From contig CBFHNF010000002.1 of NCBI GenBank assembly GCA_965657135.1, positions 62,001-126,000 on the forward strand: a stretch of DNA of 64,000 bases, given 5' to 3'. Under the pieces are notes generated by a model. The model ran no database searches. It had not been told where the DNA came from and worked only from the letters and a program-made list of their open reading frames with translations. This document shows positions 25,748-34,186 of the stretch, one piece after another. The translations under genes were made by a program, and so were the position numbers. The DNA is from HIMB11 sp965657135. Lineage in GTDB: Bacteria > Pseudomonadota > Alphaproteobacteria > Rhodobacterales > Rhodobacteraceae. Position 1 is the stretch's first letter. Each line of letters opens with the position of its first letter.

Positions 25748-26314
25748 GTGTCATCACCAGATACAGAATATTTGTCATTGGATGAATTTTTACGTCATGG
25801 GTGGGATCACTTGGGGCGTGGGGTAGTCGATGCAAAACATCCCGCACGCACTCCAACACTTGCGACTATTGCCCCAAGTGGATTTCCCGCACAGCGCACA
25901 GTTGTGTTACGAGATGTCCAACGCGCAGATGGTATTGTTGAAATTCACACTGATTGCGAAACGCCGAAGGTGGCAGAATTACAGTTACATAACAAAGCGT
26001 CACTGCACATCTGGATTAGAAAGGCGATGTTTCAACTGCGTCTTGATGTCTGTTTCGATGTCCTGCGCGGTGAACAGGTTGCAGATCGTTGGAATGTTGT
26101 CCCACCTGCATCACGGATTTCATATGGGACACAACCGGTTCCAGGTCAGCGTATCAAAGGACCATTTGAATACGAAAAACCAGCGGACCCAACACGTTTT
26201 GCGGTACTAACTGGCAGGGTGCAACGCTTGGAGATCTTGTATTTGGGTGCAAAACACCAGCGCGCCGAATTTACCCGTGCGGATGATTGGCGTGGGCATT
26301 GGATGTCGCCCTAG
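25748..26314 (+). CDS. Pyridoxamine 5'-phosphate oxidase-related FMN-binding protein
   Basis: 188 residues, split-barrel flavin fold: RTPTLATIAPSGFPAQRTVVLRDV, VEIHTDCETPKVAEL, SLHIWIRKAMFQLRL, SYGTQPVPGQRI and a C-terminal VQRLEILYLGAKHQRAEF. Compared with PdxH the C-terminal dimer segment is shorter, so general PNPOx-like oxidoreductase is safer than PdxH. It stands alone directly after the IS3 remnant. Confidence 0.8.
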   Translation: MSSPDTEYLSLDEFLRHGWDHLGRGVVDAKHPARTPTLATIAPSGFPAQRTVVLRDVQRADGIVEIHTDCETPKVAELQLHNKASLHIWIRKAMFQLRLDVCFDVLRGEQVADRWNVVPPASRISYGTQPVPGQRIKGPFEYEKPADPTRFAVLTGRVQRLEILYLGAKHQRAEFTRADDWRGHWMSP

Positions 26315-26327
26315 TGCGACGCGTTTT

Positions 26328-26705
26328 TCAACGTAAAAAAAATTCTTCTCGTTCCATCTGGACTTGTATGCCCAGTGATCCGTCGGCTTGTACTGGGGAT
26401 TTGCGCAAGAAAAGCATAACGCCGTGGATTTCATTGTAACTAAAACAGCTGTCGAAAATACGAGACACGAGGTATTCTTGTGTTTTGTAATGTTGCGCTA
26501 CGGCAATTTCCAAAATTGTTTTTATCAAGGGATCATAGTCGAATACGCATTCCATATGATCTCGATCCACCACTACAAGCGACTTATCAATATATAAAGT
26601 CATATCCAAAACATGCGCATCTGGCACGATGTCATTTGGACCATAGGTCCCAATTCGACAAGGTAAGGTCAAATTGTCTAAGTGAATTTGCGCATGTTTT
26701 GTCAT
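26328..26705 (-). CDS. Dihydroneopterin aldolase-like (FolB-domain) protein
   Basis: 125 residues, one FolB fold: HLDNLTLPCRIGTYG, VFDYDPLIKTILEIA, KTQEYLVSRIFDSCF and LFLRKSPVQ. The Tyr of FDYDPL and Lys of LRKSP align with FolB active-site residues, but the usual catalytic Glu is not obvious (Asp or Asn there) and LLE is replaced. It is a second FolB-type protein besides the folate operon copy. It sits just after the DmdA-like gene, so a role with a pterin or tetrahydrofolate in that reaction is a reasonable guess. Confidence 0.7.
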   Translation of the reverse strand: MTKHAQIHLDNLTLPCRIGTYGPNDIVPDAHVLDMTLYIDKSLVVVDRDHMECVFDYDPLIKTILEIAVAQHYKTQEYLVSRIFDSCFSYNEIHGVMLFLRKSPVQADGSLGIQVQMEREEFFLR

Positions 26706-26717
26706 GATCATTCTTTG

Positions 26718-27860
26718 TTATGAACTGGCGAGTTTCTTCTTGGGATCAAAGAAGGGTGTTTCACATACGACCGCGTCGCGGACGCCATTTTTTGTATCAA
26801 TGCTTAGGTGTGTTCCAAGCGATGAATGCAATGATGAGACCATCGCAAGTGCGATATTCTTCTTAAGGCGCGGCGAATAAACAGCGGAGGTCACTTTGCC
26901 AACTTGCGCATCCGCAAAATGAACTGGCCAGAATGTTGTATTCGGACCTTTCAGCGGTTCACCGTTAAATTCAATCCCAACTAATCGTCGTTGAATGCCG
27001 TTCTTCTGAATGCGTTTTAACGCATCTTTTCCAACAAAATCGGCGCTCATCTCAAGATCAACAAGTCGTTCCATGCCAACCTCAAATGGGTTTGTGTGGA
27101 TATCGGCATCTGCATGATAGGATAGCATGGCGCCCTCGATACGTCGGATCGACGAGGTATGTCCTGGTTGTAAGCCATGGGGTTGACCAGCCTGCATTAT
27201 TTTTTCCCAAAGCACGTCACCCTTTGAGCCATCGCGCAAATAGATTTCGTACCCGAGTTCGCTAGACCAGCCGGTGCGCGACACAATCAATGGGATTCCG
27301 TCCAGTTCGACTTCGCGCAGCCAATAATATTTGAGCGTTGAGATATCCTCGCCAAAGAGATCCTGCATGATAAGACCAGATTTCGGGCCCTGAAGCTGAA
27401 GCGGGGAAACATCTGGTTCGTAAATGCTCACATTCATTCCCGAATGTACCGCAACACCCTGTGCCCATAATAAAATATCACTGTCGGCCAATGAAATCCA
27501 AAAATGGTTTTCTGCAAGACGCAGCAATATTGGATCATTCAATATCCCACCCGCTGCATTTGTGATCAGGATATATTTGCACTGTCCCACCTGCATCTTA
27601 GACAGGTTGCGCGGCGTCAGCATCTGCACAAATTTTGCGGCATCTGGGCCGGTAATTTCAACCTGCCGCTCGACGGCAACATCACACAAAATAGCATCGT
27701 TCACGAGGTTCCAAAAATTTTGTTCAGGATCCCCAAAATCACGCGGAATATACATATGGTTGTAAACAGAAAAATCCTTTGCTCCCCAGCGGACTGTCGC
27801 ATCAAAGTAAGGGGATTTTCTGATTTGTGTGCCAAAGCCAAAATTGGATGTAGTGCTCAT
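26718..27860 (-). CDS. GcvT-family tetrahydrofolate-dependent enzyme, DmdA-like
   Basis: 380 residues with the aminomethyltransferase fold. VYNHMYIPRDFG, CDVAVERQVEITGPDA, MLTPRNLSKM, WISLADSDILLWAQGVA, EPDVSPLQLQGPKS and SRTGWSSELGYEIYL closely follow the layout of dimethylsulfoniopropionate demethylase DmdA (a GcvT relative that moves the methyl of DMSP to tetrahydrofolate). The N-terminus differs from bona fide DmdA, so it may act on another methylated compound. Overlaps no gene; the FolB-like gene follows six bases on. Confidence 0.75.
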   Translation of the reverse strand: MSTTSNFGFGTQIRKSPYFDATVRWGAKDFSVYNHMYIPRDFGDPEQNFWNLVNDAILCDVAVERQVEITGPDAAKFVQMLTPRNLSKMQVGQCKYILITNAAGGILNDPILLRLAENHFWISLADSDILLWAQGVAVHSGMNVSIYEPDVSPLQLQGPKSGLIMQDLFGEDISTLKYYWLREVELDGIPLIVSRTGWSSELGYEIYLRDGSKGDVLWEKIMQAGQPHGLQPGHTSSIRRIEGAMLSYHADADIHTNPFEVGMERLVDLEMSADFVGKDALKRIQKNGIQRRLVGIEFNGEPLKGPNTTFWPVHFADAQVGKVTSAVYSPRLKKNIALAMVSSLHSSLGTHLSIDTKNGVRDAVVCETPFFDPKKKLASS

Positions 27861-27988
27861 TATTTTATTATTCCGGTTGAGTTTGTAGTTCGTCAGGATG
27901 TAGCCCAGTATTTAACAAAAAGAAGCCGTGAAATGATTTAGTTGTTGTGAAATGTTGTTTGTTTGACTGCGGCCCCTAAAACTATGGA

Positions 27989-28798
27989 ATGAACAACCAC
28001 GATACGACGCCGTTTTTACGATTATTCGCCCTAGTGATTGGCAATTTCAGCGCGCCATGCGGACTGCGCAGGATTATTGTTGCACTGGCCTATGGAATAA
28101 CGTGCCATGTTCTGTTCGCGATTGCGGTGCTTTCCATGATTGTGGTTATGTATTCGGGTATGACAGCCGCATTTGGACGTGTCCCGCATCCGTGGTCATG
28201 GGGGCTAAACTTGTTGTTGGTGCTGCAATTCCCTGTGGGGCATTCCATTTTGTTATCGCGTCTTGGCCGTTCTGCGCTGTTACTGCTGGCCAGTACAGAG
28301 AACGCCAATGTTTTGCAAACGACCCTATTTGCAATAGTGGCATCAGTCCAGTTGTGTCTGTTGTTCTTGTTCTGGAGCCCATCAGGGATCATATGGTGGG
28401 TAGCCGAGGGATATGTGAAATGGATTATGACTGGGCTGTATACAAGTGCCTGGCTATTATTGATCAAGGCCAGCTATGATGCCGGGACAGAGGTGCAATC
28501 CGGTGCGCTGGGTTGGATGTCGATGCTGCAAAAAATTGCACCCAAGTATCCCAATATGCCGGTATCGGGATTGTTCGCAATCATCCGTCAGCCGATCTAT
28601 TTATCATTTGCGTTAACCTTATGGACCGTTCCCGTTTGGACGCCTGATCAGCTGCTTGTGTCAACATTGCTCACGGCCTATTGCATCACTGCGCCAAGGT
28701 TTAAGGAAAAGCGCTTTGCGGCGCGCTATGGAGAAGACTTTCAAGATTATCGTGCGCAAACGCCTTACATGCTGCCGCGCATTCAAAAAACAAAGTAA
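27989..28798 (+). CDS. Integral-membrane methyltransferase, isoprenylcysteine carboxyl methyltransferase/MddA-like
   Basis: 269 residues with about six hydrophobic segments. The C-terminal third has the ICMT-type cofactor pattern: FAIIRQPIYLSF (for RHPxY), then RFKEKRFAARYGEDFQDYRA ending PYMLP. Family members methylate prenylcysteine, phospholipid headgroups or, in MddA, methanethiol to dimethylsulfide. Its position, divergent from the DmdA-like gene by 128 bases, makes a sulfur-methyl substrate attractive but unproven. Confidence 0.65.
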   Translation: MNNHDTTPFLRLFALVIGNFSAPCGLRRIIVALAYGITCHVLFAIAVLSMIVVMYSGMTAAFGRVPHPWSWGLNLLLVLQFPVGHSILLSRLGRSALLLLASTENANVLQTTLFAIVASVQLCLLFLFWSPSGIIWWVAEGYVKWIMTGLYTSAWLLLIKASYDAGTEVQSGALGWMSMLQKIAPKYPNMPVSGLFAIIRQPIYLSFALTLWTVPVWTPDQLLVSTLLTAYCITAPRFKEKRFAARYGEDFQDYRAQTPYMLPRIQKTK

Positions 28799-28874
28799 GA
28801 TACGTTGGTTTCCGCTTTGAACTAAGCGAAATAATGCATAAGTTCACTACAACACACATATGGAGGATATGTTT

Positions 28875-29252
28875 ATGTCGAAGACAGCAGCAGATTATTT
28901 AGCCGAAGCAAATGCGGTTGTGAACCGTGTCAGCGTCGAGGAAGCCGTCACACTTTGGGGGCAAGAGGGAACAACATTTGTGGATGTTCGCGACAGCGGT
29001 GAGATTGCAAAGAGCGGCACAGTGAAGGGCGCATTGCGCATTCCCCGTGGCATGATCGAATTTGCAGCGGATGATACATCCAAACTGCACAACGAAAACC
29101 TAAGCAAAGATGACCGCATATGTTTGATTTGTGCAGCCGGTGGGCAAGCGGCATTGGCTGGGAAAACTATGGTTGATATGGGCTATACCAACGTTGTCAA
29201 CGTAGGCGGTTTTGCGGATTGGCAAGCAGCGGGTGGCGAAACAGAAGCATAA
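28875..29252 (+). CDS. Single-domain rhodanese-like sulfurtransferase
   Basis: 125 residues from the ATG at 28875, eight bases after GGAGG (28862-28866); the upstream in-frame ATG at 28860 would lack a site. Rhodanese pattern TFVDVRDSGEIAKSGTVKGALRIPRGMIEF, active loop ICAAGGQAAL with the persulfide Cys, and VVNVGGFADWQAAGG. It transfers sulfane sulfur to cyanide or thiols; true partner unknown. Confidence 0.88.
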   Translation: MSKTAADYLAEANAVVNRVSVEEAVTLWGQEGTTFVDVRDSGEIAKSGTVKGALRIPRGMIEFAADDTSKLHNENLSKDDRICLICAAGGQAALAGKTMVDMGYTNVVNVGGFADWQAAGGETEA

Positions 29253-29260
29253 GGTTTCGC

Positions 29261-29758
29261 GTGTTTCGTATCGTTCTTGCGGCTCTTTTCTTGGCGGCTC
29301 CAGCTTTTGCAAGTGATCAATGTGATCGATTGGGCGCGCTAGAGGCGGATCCAATGTCTGTGGGAACGCCTGTGGCGTTTAGTGCGATCGATGATCCCTA
29401 TGCGTTGATCGCGGCCTGTTCGAAGGCGCTGGATACGTCGGGCCCTCACAGCGGGCGCTTTTTGTTGCAACGTGCGCGTGGGTATCTGCGAGCAGGTGAG
29501 GGAACGCTCGCGATCAAGGATATTAACGCGGCACATCAAATGGGATACCCGGCTGCGACTTTTGCTCTTGCAACGGCAAATTATCTGGGTGAGGACGTTC
29601 CCCAAGATTTTGACCGAGCGCGCGCATTGTTTGAAATATCCTATGCTCAAGGGGTTGTTTGGGCGGCCAAGGGGCTGAGTATGTTATATGACAACGCCTT
29701 CTATGAGGGATATGATCCGCAAAAATCTGCGGACTGGCTGTTGAAGTTTGAAGAGTGA
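29261..29758 (+). CDS. Exported Sel1-like repeat protein
   Basis: 165 residues from a GTG at 29261, where a clear signal peptide (VFRIVLAALFLAAPAFA) begins eight bases after the rhodanese stop; the frame itself opens further upstream inside that gene. Residues 90-160 contain two Sel1/TPR-like units (AATFALATANYLGEDVPQDFDRARALFEISYAQG, then a second). Probably periplasmic scaffold; partner unknown. The thioesterase gene starts three bases later. Confidence 0.7.
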   Translation: MFRIVLAALFLAAPAFASDQCDRLGALEADPMSVGTPVAFSAIDDPYALIAACSKALDTSGPHSGRFLLQRARGYLRAGEGTLAIKDINAAHQMGYPAATFALATANYLGEDVPQDFDRARALFEISYAQGVVWAAKGLSMLYDNAFYEGYDPQKSADWLLKFEE

Positions 29759-29761
29759 GCC

Positions 29762-30223
29762 ATGGCGTTTTTGTATCAAACTCAGGTGCTGCCTGATTGG
29801 ATAGATTACAATGGCCACATGCAAGATGCATTTTATGGTCTGGTTTTCAGCTACGCGGTGGATGCATTTCAGGATTGGGTTGGGTTTGACGCCAGCTATC
29901 GTGAGGCCACATCGTGCACCATTTATTTGGTGGAAGAGCATAAGTATTTCCTGAAAGAGGTAAAACAGGCGGATCCACTAACTGTTGAAATACGGCTTTT
30001 GGGGGTGAACAGAAAAATGTTTCACCTGCATTGCACAATGACATGCGATGATCGTGTTGTTTCAGTTGCTGAGCTAATGGAAATGCACGTCTATCAAATC
30101 CCAAAACCAAAAGCAGCCCCAATTCCCAAGAAAATATTGGAGCGGTTGATTGAGCTGAAAATATCAGCTGACGAGCAATCACAGATTCAGCTGCGCGCTC
30201 GTAAGATAGGGTTTAGCGAATAG
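29762..30223 (+). CDS. Hotdog-fold acyl-CoA thioesterase (betainyl-CoA thioesterase-like)
   Basis: 153 residues, 4HBT fold: DWIDYNGHMQDAFYGLVFSYAVDAF, a VEEHKYFLKEVKQADPLTV strand, and LHCTMTCDDRVVSVAELMEMHV. The DYNGHM start resembles the thioesterase domain linked to carnitine dehydrogenase, which hydrolyses betainyl-CoA. No other carnitine gene is nearby, so the substrate is open. Confidence 0.78.
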   Translation: MAFLYQTQVLPDWIDYNGHMQDAFYGLVFSYAVDAFQDWVGFDASYREATSCTIYLVEEHKYFLKEVKQADPLTVEIRLLGVNRKMFHLHCTMTCDDRVVSVAELMEMHVYQIPKPKAAPIPKKILERLIELKISADEQSQIQLRARKIGFSE

Positions 30224-30260
30224 TGGGGCAGATAATGCCCCAATTTTTTGTCTTAAATGA

Positions 30261-30407
30261 CTAGCCTAGGTAAATTCCAATACCGCTTGCTACGATTAAC
30301 AATAACGACATAAATGCCACTTTTTTTGCCAAATACACACGCTCACTCCGTTCGAAATTAGAGCGATATTGGTATATGTCCTTTAGATTTTGGTCTGCAT
30401 AGCTCAT
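30261..30407 (-). CDS. Small membrane protein, 48 residues
   Basis: ATG with GAGG seven bases ahead. The first 27 residues are charged (SYADQNLKDIYQYRSNFERSE), then VAFMSLLLIVASGIGIYLG forms one transmembrane helix at the C-terminus, a tail-anchored layout. No family recognised. The flanking parts of this 410-base interval (30224-30260 and 30408-30633) hold no other gene; the latter is very AT-rich and probably contains promoters. Confidence 0.55.
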   Translation of the reverse strand: MSYADQNLKDIYQYRSNFERSERVYLAKKVAFMSLLLIVASGIGIYLG

Positions 30408-30633
30408 TGATTTGCCTCATTTATTATTTTTTTATCCATTATAATTAGCATAATTTTCTATCAAATTGATCAGATTTTTACGGGGTCTGTTTTTTATGTT
30501 GTTAAATTGCAACATATATCAACTATTGCGCAACAAATAGCGAGTACAGGTGTGCAGGGTTAATACACTCAGGCAGTTTTGCACAGATACTTGCAACATG
30601 GAATTCTGTCCGAAATTTAGGCCAATAACTAAT

Positions 30634-31491
30634 ATGCATGACCGTACAAAAGGCTTGTTGATTACATTAATCGGTGTCCTTTTCGTCGTGCCAGACTCAA
30701 TAATGGTTCGCCTCATATCATCTGATCCCATGGTGACAGCCTTTTGGCGAAGTTTGACATCTGGAACAATTGTCGCAGTTTTTGTGTTGTTAAGTATGCG
30801 CCAACAAGCCTGGCAGACGCTTACGAAAATGGGTCCTTCAGGTTGGCTTTATTGTGTTTTAATTGGAACGACATCGCCCGCATTTGTATTGGCGGTTCAA
30901 AACACCAGTGTTGCAAATGTCGTATTGATCTTTGCCTCAATGCCAGTGTTTTCGGCTATTTTGAGTTTTGTCCTCCTTGGTGAAACACCTAGCCGACCAC
31001 TTATATTCACAGGTTGTTTTGTTTTTTGTGGGCTTGGCGTTATCGGATACGGATCAGGCGGCGGAGGCGAGTCCAATTGGATTGGCGATTTATGGGCCAT
31101 CTACATCGTGATCGCATTTGCACTTGCACTGACACTATTGCGCCGTCAAAAGCATGTCTCAATGCTGCCCGCAATCCCAATTGGTTATATCGGATCAGCC
31201 TGCATAATGTTCTGGTTCATTAATCCAACAGATACCCTCCATGTTGATGCGCCTCTATATATCGTTCATGGCGTATTGATTGCGGTATCTACCTGTGGAT
31301 TAACATTGGGACCTCGCTATATTTCATCGACCGAGGTTTCATTACTAATACTATTAGAGTCTGTGTTTGCGCCGATCCTTGCTTGGGTGATGTTGGCCGA
31401 AATTCCATCAGTCATGACCGTTTTGGGTGGTGTTCTTATCCTTGCTGCGTTAGCCCTCTATAATATCCTGTCGTTTATGCGCTCGACGTGA
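30634..31491 (+). CDS. EamA/DMT-family transporter
   Basis: 285 residues from the ATG at 30634 (HDRTKGLLITLIGVL), ten hydrophobic segments in two EamA repeats. The first repeat has WRSLTSGTIVAVFVLL, and the second ends ILLESVFAPILAWVMLAEIPS, a typical EamA tail. Substrate unknown. Its stop overlaps the start of the MFS gene by four bases. Confidence 0.85.
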   Translation: MHDRTKGLLITLIGVLFVVPDSIMVRLISSDPMVTAFWRSLTSGTIVAVFVLLSMRQQAWQTLTKMGPSGWLYCVLIGTTSPAFVLAVQNTSVANVVLIFASMPVFSAILSFVLLGETPSRPLIFTGCFVFCGLGVIGYGSGGGGESNWIGDLWAIYIVIAFALALTLLRRQKHVSMLPAIPIGYIGSACIMFWFINPTDTLHVDAPLYIVHGVLIAVSTCGLTLGPRYISSTEVSLLILLESVFAPILAWVMLAEIPSVMTVLGGVLILAALALYNILSFMRST

Positions 31492-32762
31492 TACAATACA
31501 ACTTTACGGATATTGTTTTGAAAATTACTACAGCAGAATTTGTAGCGATCATGGCCATGATGGTGGCCACGGTTGCTATATCCATAGATGGAATATTACC
31601 TGCACTCACGTTGATTGCAGATGAATTGACACCAGATGCGCCAAATCGGGCGCAGCTTGTCCTATCTGTGTTTATCGTCGGAATGGCGATTGGTACATTC
31701 GTGATGGGTCCATTGTCGGACAGCTTTGGGCGCAAGCGTGTCATTTATTACGGTGCTGCGCTTTACATAACATGTGCCCTGATCTGTGCGCTTACCCAAA
31801 GTTTTGAGGTTTTGTTATTCGCGCGGATGATGCAAGGTATCGGCGCATCAGCCCCGCGCGTGGTGTCGCAAGCTTTGGTCCGCGACTATTATCAAGGTCG
31901 TGAAATGGCACGCATTTCATCCTTGATTATGATTGTATTTTCGATTGTACCCGCCATTGCTCCATTACTGGGGTCATTTGTAATGCTGGCCTTTCAATGG
32001 CAGGCGATCTTTGGGATGTTTATTGTATTTGTCGCCCTAAGCACAGTGTGGATGGGCTTGCGTGTTGATGAAACAGTTGGTCCTGACAATCGCATGGCGT
32101 TCCGGCTGCGTCCCATTAAGAGCGCGATCAAAGAGGTTTTGACCCATCCCATGATCGTGATCGCGATTTTTGGATTGATTTTCGCCTATTGTGTTTTGTT
32201 TGTTGCCATATTTTTGGTGCAACCCGTGTTTGAACAGGTCTTTGAGAAAGGTGAAAGTTTTCCTTATTGGTTCGCGTTGGTTGCGGTATTGTCGGCATCC
32301 GCCAGTTATGTGAACGCGCGTTTGGTGCGACGTTTGGGTATGCGCAAGCTGATTGATGCAGCATTTCGCACCCAGACTATCCTGAGCAGCATGATGCTGG
32401 TGCTTTGGATGCTTGGGGCATTACAGGGAACGATTGGGTTTGCAATTTTTATGATTTGGGTTTTTTCGTTGTTCTTCATGGCTGGCATGACAATTGGTAA
32501 TCTGACCGCTTTGGCTATGGAACCTGTTGGGCACATTGCTGGAACAGCTGCAAGTGTGATCAGTGCAGTAGCTACGATTGGATCGGTTGTGTTCGCCGGG
32601 ATTGTTGGTCAATTTTATGATGGAACCTTACTTGTGATGATATTTGGTGTGGCTGGATTTTCGATTGCTGGGACAATTGTGGTCCTGCAATTGAAAAGTT
32701 TCGATAGACCTAGTACACCGAATGCGTTTGACCGGCATGGGGAGGGGCGCCTTAATGACTGA
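31488..32762 (+). CDS. MFS exporter, Bcr/CflA drug-resistance type
   Basis: 424 residues with twelve transmembrane segments. Start taken at the GTG overlapping the upstream stop; a TTG at 31518 (LKITTAEFVAIM) is the alternative. DHA1 features: PALTLIADEL after helix 1, the loop 2-3 motif GPLSDSFGRKRVIYYG, and RMMQGIGASAPRVVSQALVRDYYQG typical of Bcr. Exports small drugs or metabolites. Coupled to the EamA gene upstream and overlapping the ProX gene downstream. Confidence 0.88.
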   Translation: MIQYNFTDIVLKITTAEFVAIMAMMVATVAISIDGILPALTLIADELTPDAPNRAQLVLSVFIVGMAIGTFVMGPLSDSFGRKRVIYYGAALYITCALICALTQSFEVLLFARMMQGIGASAPRVVSQALVRDYYQGREMARISSLIMIVFSIVPAIAPLLGSFVMLAFQWQAIFGMFIVFVALSTVWMGLRVDETVGPDNRMAFRLRPIKSAIKEVLTHPMIVIAIFGLIFAYCVLFVAIFLVQPVFEQVFEKGESFPYWFALVAVLSASASYVNARLVRRLGMRKLIDAAFRTQTILSSMMLVLWMLGALQGTIGFAIFMIWVFSLFFMAGMTIGNLTALAMEPVGHIAGTAASVISAVATIGSVVFAGIVGQFYDGTLLVMIFGVAGFSIAGTIVVLQLKSFDRPSTPNAFDRHGEGRLND

Positions 32763-33300
32763 AATAATGGACGCTTCGTCCAAATATCAAGACAGCTTGC
32801 CTATTTCGTCGGATCAATTGATTTCATTGTTAAACGACTGGAAAATCGCATTCACACGAGTGGATCATATTCCACTGCGCACAGTCGAAGAGTCCAAACT
32901 AGTGCAGGACATGTTTTTATCCTCTGATCAGGGGGGCGGGCGCATTAAGAACCTATATTTGCGGGACCATAAAAAACGAAACTATTTGATCGTCGCAGAG
33001 CAGGACCGCAGCATCGATCTGAAGACTCTACGGCAAAACTTAGGATCAGGGCGATTGTCCTTTGGGTCAGCAGATCGCCTTATGGAACATCTGGGTGTGC
33101 GTCCCGGTGCCGTGACGCCCTTATCAATGATAAATGGGGTTAAAACAGATGTGCAAATTTTCATCGATGCAGATTTGAAAAAATGTACACAAATTTACGT
33201 ACACCCATTGGTAAGTGATCGCACGCTGGGAATGTCGGTTGACGGATTAAACACGTTTTTTGATAAAATCGGTGTCAATGTTTCGTGGATCGACTTGTAA
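32755..33300 (+). CDS. proX: Prolyl-tRNA editing protein (ProX/PrdX, YbaK-fold deacylase)
   Basis: 181 residues from the ATG at 32755, which overlaps the MFS stop and has GGAGGGG upstream. INS/YbaK domain: LNDWKIAFTRVDHIPLRTVEES, GGRIKNLYLRDHKKRNYLIVA, the Lys-containing LRQNLGSGRLSFGSADRL, GVRPGAVTPLSM. ProX (ProXp-ala) hydrolyses Ala-tRNA-Pro in trans, correcting ProRS errors. Clear family match. Confidence 0.9.
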   Translation: MTEIMDASSKYQDSLPISSDQLISLLNDWKIAFTRVDHIPLRTVEESKLVQDMFLSSDQGGGRIKNLYLRDHKKRNYLIVAEQDRSIDLKTLRQNLGSGRLSFGSADRLMEHLGVRPGAVTPLSMINGVKTDVQIFIDADLKKCTQIYVHPLVSDRTLGMSVDGLNTFFDKIGVNVSWIDL

Positions 33301-33315
33301 ACAGGCGCGAAGAGG

Positions 33316-33504
33316 TCATGTGCGCTCGTACCCTAAGGCCAAGTTAAAATCCGTATCGCAGGTATCGCCTGTACAACACTCCACAATGTTTGATTTGCAA
33401 TGTGCGCAGGCCTCGTGCCCGTGAACAACAATCGTTTTTAGCGCAGCCGCGCATCGCGGACACCGCTGGATATGTGTATTTTGGGGATTCAGAAGATTGT
33501 CCAT
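33316..33504 (-). CDS. Small zinc-ribbon-like protein
   Basis: 62 residues from the ATG at 33504. RCPRCAAALKTI and ACAHCKSNIVECC provide a CxxC...CxxC pair for one metal, with further Cys in TGDTC. Resembles short zinc-ribbon proteins of no known role. Its end lies 15 bases from the ProX stop, convergent. Confidence 0.55.
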   Translation of the reverse strand: MDNLLNPQNTHIQRCPRCAAALKTIVVHGHEACAHCKSNIVECCTGDTCDTDFNLALGYERT

Positions 33505-33667
33505 GCACCTATGTAGAAAACTGACCTGCCGTGTTAGTTTAGCGGTCATGCCTTTTTCTACAACTCAAAACAGGTGGAATTCGTACATTGTTTTGCAACC
33601 GCTTGTCTTGGTGTGCAATTGCGGGTTAACTGGTCCCATCATCGCCACCAAGGTAGGGGAGCAAAAT

Positions 33668-34060
33668 ATGAAATACGTAATCAGCATTGCCATTGCACTA
33701 AGTATTTTGGCGTCATCGGTATTTTCGCAAACGCGTTATTTTTTGTTCCCGAGTGAAGTTGGAGAGTTTGCATCGCAAAATGCCCGTGCAGTAAATGTGT
33801 TTGGGATCGCAACAGATGTTGAAATGACACAGTCCTCTGGCGTCCAGTTTTTTGTTTCGGACAAAGAGATCAGCATTCCAGTTGTTTATCAGGGCACTTT
33901 GCCAAACGAATTCCAAAATGGAAACCCAGCCATTGTTTTGGGTGAATTTGATGGTTCAATCTTGTTTGCCAATGCAGTGATTGTTCAATTCTCTGGGAAA
34001 TATTTGCCACCCGCCGCGTTAGCAGAACTGCAATCTTATGGTGTGCAGGTGTCGCAGTAA
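33668..34060 (+). CDS. CcmE-like OB-fold protein lacking the heme-binding histidine
   Basis: 130 residues from the ATG at 33668 with GGGAG ahead. N-terminal signal/anchor 3-20, then an OB fold following CcmE: AVNVFGIATDV, VQFFVSDKEISIPVVYQGTLPNEF, PAIVLGEFDGSILFANAVIV, KYLPP. In CcmE the heme attaches to the His of HxxxY just before PP; here that position is Phe108 while Tyr112 is kept. It is probably not a heme chaperone. No ccm genes are near. The family assignment is by pattern reading. Confidence 0.6.
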   Translation: MKYVISIAIALSILASSVFSQTRYFLFPSEVGEFASQNARAVNVFGIATDVEMTQSSGVQFFVSDKEISIPVVYQGTLPNEFQNGNPAIVLGEFDGSILFANAVIVQFSGKYLPPAALAELQSYGVQVSQ

Positions 34061-34186
34061 GCATGCGAATGGGATTATGCACCGTTTTCTGAACAGCCAC
34101 AATCCTAATATGGTTTCATTATAAGTGATCCTATTGCCTCACATATCACGTACATAGAATAAACATAAGTTTTAAGGGGCGCATAT

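Noticed and set aside
26718..27860. Naming this gene gcvT of the glycine cleavage system or dmdA outright
   Set aside because: No gcvH or gcvP nearby, and the N-terminus differs from characterised DmdA; left as DmdA-like.
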